This document shows positions 56,269 to 64,000 of a stretch of 64,000 bases of DNA, piece after piece. This DNA is from Lasiosphaeria ovina (Eukaryota > Ascomycota > Sordariomycetes > Sordariales > Lasiosphaeriaceae): contig JAULSN010000006.1 of the NCBI GenBank assembly GCA_033439765.1, positions 2,294,001-2,358,000 of the forward strand, in the 5' to 3' direction. Position 1 is the stretch's first letter, and each line of letters opens with the position of its first letter. A program made the translations under genes and the position numbers. The notes beneath the pieces are model-generated. The model was not told where the DNA came from. It made no database searches and was given only the letters and a program-made list of their open reading frames with translations.

Positions 56269-56816
56269 TCAGGCTTGCATGGGCGCCATGCTGAGGATCT
56301 TGCTCCATTTCTTGAGACGCAACTCTTGCCCGACTATCCCGTTGACGCGTGTCCCGACGGGGTCCCCAGCCTTGTTGATCAGGACGCAAGCATTGTCGTC
56401 GAACCGCACCACGCTCCCGTCCCTTCGCTGCACCTTCTGCTTAGTTCGCACGACAACGGCGTGCCGGATATCGCCGCGCTTGACTTTGGTAGCGGCGGAG
56501 AGGCCAGACATGCCCGCGGCCTGGGCATTTCGTTGTTTCTGGACGACTGCGACTATCCGATCACCTGGCGCAAGAGAGTGGTGAGCTGGTGTACATTGCA
56601 GAGGCAAGCGACAAGACAAGCCACGCACCTATAGAAGCGTGTTTCTTCTGGCCGACAACCATAACACATTCGACGAGGGATGCGCCGGAGTTGTCGATGC
56701 AGTTCAGCATCGTCTGCGCGTCGGGGGGGGGGGGGGGGGGGGTGGTTGTGTCAGTTGGGGAGAGATCCAATGTCGCGAACCACGCAGAACCTGTGGCGCA
56801 CCTTTAATTGAATCAT
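56269..56816 (-). CDS. MRPL38: Mitochondrial large ribosomal subunit protein uL14m
   Basis: Three exons: 56816-56802 (MIQLK), 56713-56629 and 56564-56269; 131 aa, normal for L14. The sequence [20 protein letters not shown] is followed by [64 protein letters not shown] and [20 protein letters not shown]. These are the conserved blocks of bacterial-type L14 (yeast Mrpl38). The protein binds 23S-type rRNA at the subunit interface of the mitoribosome. The first intron ends with a 20-base C tract close to its acceptor, where a polypyrimidine tract is expected. Confidence 0.95.
56723..56742. repeat. Poly-G tract, 20 bases, in intron 1 of the uL14m gene
   Basis: Twenty consecutive G on the plus strand, C on the coding strand. 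It lies between a CTGAC branch-like site and the GCGCAG acceptor. Confidence 0.95.
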
Positions 56817-57944
56817 CTTGATAATCTCCCTCAGCTCAGGCACCTTGCCGCAGCCGATTTGTTCTTAGGATGGCGGCGGTTGCGTGGATTCGCAGCTACT
56901 CAAAGCTCCCAATGCATCATTATCCAGCGCGCCTTTGCAGTGCTGTCGAAAATTGCTGGCCCGCCTGAACGCCTCGTATTATGTCAGCAGCTCTTCTTCA
57001 GCTGCACCTCGTCCAATCGGGATTGTTCATGCGTGCGCTTTAGCTTGTATCAAAGTACCCCGCCCTCCAGCCAATTACAATGTTGGCGCAAGACCCACTC
57101 GAGCGTGGATGGAATCCTTCCCCCGCGTCGTGCGTGGGCGTCCCGCGCTCGCCTAGCCCCCCGATTTTCTCGAAGAAGTGCAGCCTCGAATTGAAGAGGA
57201 TTCCCACGTTGGCAATAATCCAGCGCTGTCATTCCTTTGTGGTGTGAATTCTGGCAGAGGCGCGTAGAAGCAAGTCGCGTCATGTCTCTCCCCTCATTTC
57301 CTACCTTTCTTCATCTAATCGTCCACTGGAGAAGCTTTTCGTCTTATATGGACACCAAGGTACCCCTTTATTATCAGCTCAGAATCCAATCCCGACAACC
57401 CTTCTTGTTGTATCCCTGCAACCCTCATCACCCCGCCAGCCAGAAATTGGAGCCCTTTGGACATGCGACCGCAAATACCTGACGGGTCGCTCTTTTCGAT
57501 TGGGCTGCTGCATTGAAAGCTGAACGCAGGAAGAATCCACGACACCGCTCCCTTTCCTGCAGCCGGCCCCCATTGACCATTCTGACTGCAGCCAGAGGCT
57601 GAGTTCTCACCACCACCACCACCACCACCCTAACCGTCAGCCTGTCGCATTGTGTTGGCCCCAATTCCTTTCCAAAGTTGAATTGCTTGGACCCTCTCGG
57701 TCGCATGAAGGACGTCGCACATCAGCGGCTGACCTTCGTCCATTCCTTCAATCTGCAACGTCGATTTAGCGCATCGCTCCTTTTTAGAGCTGCCTGCCAG
57801 GAATAGGCAGCTTTCATCACTCCCACCAATTCCCGCAGCTCATTTCTCCCGTCCGTCACCGTGGCTGTTCGACAATCTACCATCCGGCCAACCAGTCTTT
57901 CTTTAATAGCTAAATAATACTCTGCCGACCAACCGCTATTAATT
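56817..57944. promoter_or_regulatory. Divergent intergenic region, uL14m and set9
   Basis: 1.1 kb between outward-facing starts. A CAC trinucleotide run (57608-57629) is present. No gene is supported. Confidence 0.45.
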
Positions 57945-60224
57945 ATGCCGCGAACGCCTGCATCGGCTGCTAAAAAGCAGCAGTTGACTCTCGGTCAACT
58001 GGCTGCCTACGATGACATCCTAACCGATGCGCTCGTTGACCACGTAAGTTTCCAATTCGGCTTGTGCGGCTGGGCAGTCACAAACGGCGCCTCTCTCGTT
58101 GCGTTTGGGTAACTGACTGGGCTGCAGACTTTTTACTGGACGGTCATTCCGAAAAACCGAAACTCATACCACCCGTCGCGAGGGGTCAAAGAGGAAGAGA
58201 TCACCAAGACGATCCAGGAGCACCTCATTCTCGATCCGGACCTCGCAACGGCCGAGGAGAAGCTGCTCGCGACTGCCGGCCTCAAAAAGTTCTTCAATGG
58301 CCTTAAATCGCCCAAGGAGAGAGAGGATTTCCGGGCGCATCTGCGACGGTACATGTCGGTCTACCTGCCCGACTGCCCCTTCGAGGTCAACGCAACGAAC
58401 CGGTACACGATTGTGACCAACGAGGCAAGCATCACGGCTCGCCGCTACGTCAAGCGCAATGAGACGGTCAAATACCTCTCGGGGATCCAGGTGGTCATTA
58501 GCCCGGAGGAGGAGGCCGAGATGACGTCGCGGAAGAAGGACTTCAGCATAATTGTGAGCAGCAGGAGCAAATCCACCAGCTTGTTCATGGGCCCCGCCCG
58601 TTTTGCCAATCACGACTGCAACGCGAATGCCAGGCTTGTTACGAGAGGCCAGGCAGGGATTGAGATTATCGCATGCCGAGATATCGAAGTCGGAGAAGAA
58701 ATCACCGTTACGTACGGCGAGAGCTACTTCGGCGAGGATAATTGCGAGTGTCTATGCCAGACATGCGAGAACAATTTGGCAAACGGCTGGACACAGGCCG
58801 ACGGCAGTTTGTCCATCAAAACAAGCATCGAGGAGGACGGGTCGCAGGGGTACTCGCTCCGTCGACGGAGACGGGACGACAGTGTTGCGGGCGCCGGATC
58901 ACGGACCCCGTCGGTCACACCCGACATCCGACCGCGTGTTCTGAAGCGGTACAAGAGCCAGGTGATGCTGGGCGACAGGGCATCAACAACAGACTCGGCT
59001 GGTCCCGGGCGATTTGAGCTCTCTGGTAACTTCCGAAAGCGAAAAAGGGAAATCACAGCGCTCGGCACACCGCCTATCACTCCATCAAAACGACAGAAAA
59101 CTACTCTCTACGACATTGTCCCCATTCCCCTCGGGTCTGCCAGTTCCAGGGGGAGCTCTGTAGTAGAGCTTAGTTGCAGTCCCTTCTCGTCAGAAGGCGG
59201 CCATAGCAACGTCACTGACGTCACGTCCCCTGGAGCGGAAAGTCCTGAACCTCTCGTTCTCTCACCCGACCCAACACCAATTAAGCGGGTGGCTGAGGTT
59301 CTCAAGCGAGAAGAGGGCGCATTCGAGATAGATGTTCAACGAATTCCTGAGGCTGTCTCGCCTACTGCCGAATCCCAGGCCGGGCGCCTGGCAATCCTCC
59401 CGACAATAGAGGCGACAGCGCCGACAGATCAAAGCAACATGACAATCATCACAGCTTCATCCTCGTCCATTGTGTTTCAAGCAGCAAATTCGACATCTGC
59501 AGTTCCCGCGGTGGGAGCTTCTCTTCAGGTTTCTGTGGCAACTAGATCTAAAGCCTCCAGGAAATCCGTTATGACTGTTGCAGAGATGATTGACGCGAGC
59601 GATGTTACCATGGTGGAGGTGACGCCCACGAAGCCTTCTCAGCAACATGACCATATCGCCCCGGAAACACCGACATCAGCTGTGAAGTCGAGACAGGAGT
59701 CAGCCAGCCGAGAGTCATCACCGGCTCCCTCTCGCCAGTATCGCGTCCCCGGCGATTACACGCTCACGCCGCTGCTCCTCGCGGATCGGGAGACGGCTTG
59801 GATTCACTGCACAAACTGCAACGCGGCATTCGTCCAGAAAGACGCCTATTACACCAGAGCGAATTGTCCTCGCTGTGAGCGGCATTCTAAACTGTACGGC
59901 TATATCTGGCCCAAGACACAGCCGGCAGGACGGGGTGACAAGGAGGAGCGTATCCTTGACCACCGGGTCGTTAACCGCTTCTTGGGTCCGGAAGACGAGG
60001 CCAAGATCCGAGGAAGGCAATACTGGAAGGATAGATTGCTTGCAGAGAAGGCATCCTCTCAGTCCCTAGGACAATACGTGGAGGAGATATTCGAGGTGCG
60101 GGGCAGGAGCATGGCGAGGGAGGGTACGAGCGACCAGCACCGGAGCGTGGATGACGCTGCTGCCCTCGGGCTCCGACGTAGTGGTCGGGCTCGAAGAGTA
60201 AGCGCGAAAATCACGGCCGATTAA
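57945..60224 (+). CDS. set9: SET-domain histone H4-K20 methyltransferase Set9 (KMT5)
   Basis: Exon 1 is 57945-58043 (33 codons), exon 2 58128-60224; the intron runs from GTAAGT to CTGCAG; 731 aa. It begins MPRTPASAAKKQQLTLGQLA followed by YDDILTDALVDH, the conserved start of the fungal Suv4-20/Set9 group. The SET domain (about residues 110-230) includes LPDCPFEVNATNRYTI, the cofactor and substrate motif ARFANHDCNANARL, GEEITVTYGESYFG and a post-SET CECLCQTC. The C-terminal part has a second cysteine cluster (WIHCTNCNAAFVQKDAYY, ANCPRCERHS) near residues 590-620. A long Ser/Thr/Pro-rich region lies between. In fission yeast Set9 makes all H4-K20 methylation used for DNA-damage checkpoint recruitment; the Neurospora homologue is hlm-1. 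Confidence 0.94.
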
Positions 60225-61154
60225 TATGGGGTGGGGGAACTCAAATATTATGACGACCATGGCATGACCTATGCGCAAGTGCGCCGCTTATTGGGCCATG
60301 ACCAAACCTTCACTTGGTGAGACATTCACCGACGTTCCCTTCTCATGGCAATGTGTAGGAGATGACGAGGCGATAATTTCCATCGCGGTCAGCGAGTTGT
60401 TGAGGGTTATTTTTCTCGTTGGGCTGCCAATCACGCGCATACAGCACATTGCTTCCCTTTTTTATTTTTGGCGTTAAGAATAGCATGGGCTGCGTCGCAT
60501 CAACCAGCACGAGCATATCACTTTTCAGAGTCATCGCAAGGGTTTTGATCCCCGGGGGATGTCTCGTTAGTTGCACTGTACATTATTATAGCTTGCTTGT
60601 CCCTTGCGTCAGCGTCAACCGCGGCGTTCTTACGGGCCTGTATTATTTTAAATCCGAGCTGTGAACGGAAATCCAATACCTTGCACATCGAACTCAAAAT
60701 CTCCTTCGTAATATTGGTCAAAGTGATCTGATTAGTGGTGTTCAGGTCTTGAATACCCACGCATCTTTACTCGATTTGTGGTGTTGAAGCGGCTCTTCAC
60801 CCTCACAGGGAGGTAAAATTTGCCACCCCTGATTGTCAAGATACGGACGGTACTTTTGAGTTTGGATGCGACGAAAGTCACTGAGTGGTCAAAGCTCCTC
60901 TGTCTGACAAGGCGGACGAAAGCCGCGCTGATTGGCTGCCGAGCTCAGCCTGGTTGCCAGCTTCCTCACCCCCTGCTACCCCACAACACAACCAAGCATG
61001 CCTTTCTTCGTTCGCGGTCAATTGGTCAATTGGCATTCTGTACGCTTTGGCGCATTCTCCAGCAACGGCGCTCATCTTTAACTTTTCACCCGCAACAAAT
61101 TTAATATCTACGCAACAACTCCGAAGCCCCTACCTCAGCATCCTCGTCGCCAAA
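60225..61154. other. Intergenic region
   Basis: 3' flank of set9 and 5' flank of the BTB gene. No gene or RNA is supported. Confidence 0.45.
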
Positions 61155-62176
61155 ATGGCCGACAGCTTTAGCGAAGAGATACTCGACGATGCGCAGATCG
61201 GCACGGGCGCTGATGCGGAGATGGCCGAGGGCGCTGGCGACAATGAAGGCAAGCCCAACGGCTTCGAGCTCCCCTTCGCTGAAGGCAGTACCGAGGATCC
61301 TCCTGCGCCGCGCGAAACCTTCCTACAGTACCTGACGAGTCCCATCATTACCCTTCTGGTTGGATCAGGCGACAACGAGACAATTCTCACGGCCCATCAA
61401 GGCCTGCTGGCCCAAAGCCCCTTCTTCTCCGGAGCTTGCGCCGAGTTTTTCGATGGCGGAAGCGTAGGTCCCTTCCTTCGTACTGGCTCCCGCTCGGATA
61501 CGTTGCTCTTGATGATCGCGCGCATATTGATTTGACTCTCGGCGCGCATTTAGCCCCGCCTGATCGAGCTTCCCAGCGAGGACATTAACGCTATCGGCTG
61601 CTTCCTCGAGTTCCTCTACACGGGCGACTACTTCCCCCGCAAGATCCCCGGTCAGCGCGCGCTCGAGAAGGATTCGTCGATTCCCGACGTCGATGCTACT
61701 GGTGACCAGCTTCTCAAGCACGCCAAGGTCTACACTCTGGCCGAGAAATTTGGCCTCACACGCCTCAAGGACCTGGCCTCGAGCAAGATCCACCTCGTCA
61801 GCTCGACCGCCAAGGGCGAGATTGCATACGCGCGCTACGTCTACGAGTTCACCCCCAAACACGACACATCGATCCGCGCCCCCATTGTCAACTTCTGGGC
61901 CACGCGCAGCCACACCCTCCGCGCCGAGGCCGAGGAAGAGTTCCGCAGCCTGTGCTTGGAGTTCCCGGAATTCGGCTACGACGTCCTCAGTACGTGGATC
62001 GCTCAACTCCACTCTTGTCTTGACCGTTGCAAGGCTAACCGCTCGCCTGGACAGCTCGGGTCCTCAACGAGAAGCTCAAGCGCGAGCGCAACGAGAAAAT
62101 GCACCCAGGTGCGCCCAGCAGCGCCCGCAAGCGCCCCCGCCACAACAGCACCGCCGCCGCCCCCGCCGCCGCTTAG
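61155..62176 (+). CDS. BTB/POZ-domain protein, 288 aa
   Basis: Exons: 61155-61463, 61554-61989 and 62055-62176; the introns start GTAGGT and GTACGT and the phases agree. An acidic N-terminus is followed by a BTB fold: LTSPIITLLVGSGDNETILT, AHQGLLAQSPFFSGACAEFF, PSEDINAIGCFLEFLYTGDY, then KHAKVYTLAEKFGLTRLKDL. Fungal BTB proteins of this type act as adaptors, sometimes for Cullin-3 ligases, with mostly unknown targets. The last exon is basic and Ala-rich (KLKRERNEKM, ARKRPRHNST), which suggests a nuclear location. Nothing in the neighbourhood points to a specific pathway. Confidence 0.9.
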
Positions 62177-64000
62177 GAAGAAGAAGGCCAGCAGAAGAAT
62201 ATCAAGACATAATGCGCCGTGGGCGATGCAAGGCTATTTTGGCGCCTTGTGTCAGACAGCATGTGGCTTTATTGGGTGGACTGGCGTGGCGCATCCAGCC
62301 CGTCTTCGTCAAAGTCCAGCACCTCATCAACACGGGGGAAAGACGCCAGCCAGGGAGCGGAAAAGCAGTCGGAACCGGATTCTCGGACTTCCGGCACTGT
62401 CGAAATATGTACGAAAGAAACGTTGGGAATCATTTTGCTTTAGGCCGGCTGGTTTTCCTTGTTTTTCATCTCGGTTTCCGGTTTCCGGTTTCCGGCTACT
62501 AGGTAGGCTTGCTGGCCGTGCACACCAAGTGCTGCGAAGGATAGCAAGGCATAGCACTGCAGACATGCAGCGCAGGTAAGCGCGCGCGCGCAAAGACTCG
62601 ACCAAACACGCCCAAGAAACTAACGGACGGAAGGACGGCCGATGGCGAGAATGGGTTTGGATGATTATTGGGGCTGGGGAGTTTCGAAGTACGTCGTACA
62701 AATAAATGGGGTGAACAAAGGACCGCACCGGATCTCGTCTCTTATTTTTTCTTCTTCTTTCTTTTCTGTCCCCTTTTTCTCATTCCTTTCATCCTTACCT
62801 TTCTACCAGCCTGTATTTCATACCTCGTACTACCTACTAGTATACAGCTTAGCTTAGTCTTCGACCGGAAAAGTTGCTTTTATGGACTTTGTTGTTTAGT
62901 TGTGTGTGTTGATTGTATTTGGGGTAACGCGGTTGCGGTTGCGGTCACGCGTCTCGTTACATCTTGTCTTGTGGCGGACTCGTGCTAGGGTGGCTGCTGT
63001 TGTGTGGTGGTAGGCTGTAGCAAGTAAGTTCGTCCGAGCGAGGCTTGTTAGATTACAAAGTGTGTCGTTTAAGAGAATGGGGGGAGGTTCGGGATGAATA
63101 GACGGGAATGTGAACGCGTCAGCTGCGAGTTCCGGGTTCTCTCACCAGCCGGTAGTTGCGTTGTCTGTCTGGACTCTTGAGTGCTTGTCCGTTGCCGTAC
63201 GCAAACAGGCTTGCGGACGAGTGTTGGGACAGGAGGGCAAAACGTCACACGGGCTACGGTCGTCCCTGCGATTTAACAAGCAACAGGGAGGCCGGCAAGG
63301 CTCACAACTGGACGACGAGATTATGATTGCCCTCTTGATTGTAACTCGCGAAAACAGACGGGTGTGGACACATGACAGGAATGATTTATTTGCGTTGGCG
63401 GGCATGTTGACAGGTAGGTAGTCGTGTTGACAACACACAAGGCTCCATGACAAGATGATTAATTAATTAAGCCCTGAATTTTTTGTTTCTTCCTTCCTGT
63501 CTAATTACCCCTTACCCTTTGACAAGAACGCCAGCTCATCGAGGTTTTTGCGCTGTCCAAATGAACAGAGCCTCGCAACGATGAAGGATATTCAACAGTT
63601 CCCCCACGACGGGCACTGTTGAATATCCCGACTCTGTACTCTGTTCTGTGCGGCAAGATGTTTCGGTGACACTGCCGGGATTCCCCTACCCCCCCAATCC
63701 CTTCGGTGTGCCTCTTCTTGTGTGATCTCACAGACCACTCGAGTCTCGGATTAGCTTGCCGCCACCCTTCTTGTCTTGCCTTGTTCTTCCACGCTGGGGC
63801 TGAGAGGATGTGTAGTCGTTACGGCGTTGTTGCGGTAGGTCAATGGTTTTGATGAGGGAGGGGTATCTACTTTAAGTAGAACTAATATGTTCGAGTAGTG
63901 TCAGAACCCCAGTACCTGGCGTATTGTCCTGGCACAGAGAAATGCGGGAGGGATATTTCTCGGGGTTTAATGAAAAGCGCATCAAGTGATGATTATTATT
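62177..64000. other. Intergenic region to right edge
   Basis: No gene is supported. It contains a T-rich tract (62745-62800) and a perfect hairpin at 63586-63628. The 5' end of a further gene may lie beyond the window. Confidence 0.4.
63586..63628. repeat. Perfect 14-bp inverted repeat (hairpin)
   Basis: The arm GGATATTCAACAGT (63586-63599) is the exact reverse complement of 63615-63628, with a 15-base loop. There is no T-run after it and no adjacent gene, so it is not an evident terminator. Its role is unknown. Confidence 0.85.

Overview
The window is genomic DNA of a filamentous ascomycete (Pezizomycotina, most likely Sordariomycetes). Most genes carry short introns of about 44-100 bases (a few are longer) with GT...AG ends and CTNAC-type branch points. 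The set reads as that lineage: a HET-domain protein, a STAND-type N-terminal protein, a SCON-2/sconB sulfur regulator, Set9 and an acuL-type carrier. I rebuilt spliced models by hand. For every spliced model the exon lengths sum to a multiple of three and the phases agree.

Positions 1-14,000 look like accessory sequence. They hold a partial membrane-protein gene, a degraded hAT-type zinc finger, two long poly-C tracts, an imperfect palindrome, a nine-copy 28-33 bp tandem repeat, a small unrecognised gene and a (ACAG)n microsatellite of about 260 bp. Next comes a divergent pair: a HET-domain gene (6488-8820, minus) and a HeLo-like/STAND N-terminal gene (9953-11744, plus), followed by a frameshifted Tc1/mariner remnant. 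This pair is the best candidate for an uncharacterised system here, a fungal self/non-self recognition or regulated cell death locus.

Positions 14,000-46,200 hold a Cys-rich protein, an F-box protein, a gene-poor 5.8 kb stretch, an acyltransferase-3 membrane protein, the mitochondrial succinate/fumarate carrier, the F-box/WD40 sulfur controller SconB/Met30, a secreted M20 peptidase, two related RING-like genes about 2 kb apart, a small hypothetical gene and a five-exon coiled-coil protein resembling augmin subunit 3 (HAUS3). A 61-bp element with perfect 17-bp inverted ends and an exact 8-bp target duplication (hAT type) lies upstream of the second RING-like gene.

Positions 46,200-64,000 hold an LrgA-LrgB fusion transporter, the Pin1-type prolyl isomerase, RPB9, mitochondrial ribosomal protein uL14m, the H4K20 methyltransferase Set9 and a BTB protein. 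The first intron of RPB9 contains what looks like an alternative in-frame terminal exon. One intron each of Pin1 and uL14m contains a 20-base C tract on the coding strand. I found no convincing tRNA, rRNA or CRISPR.
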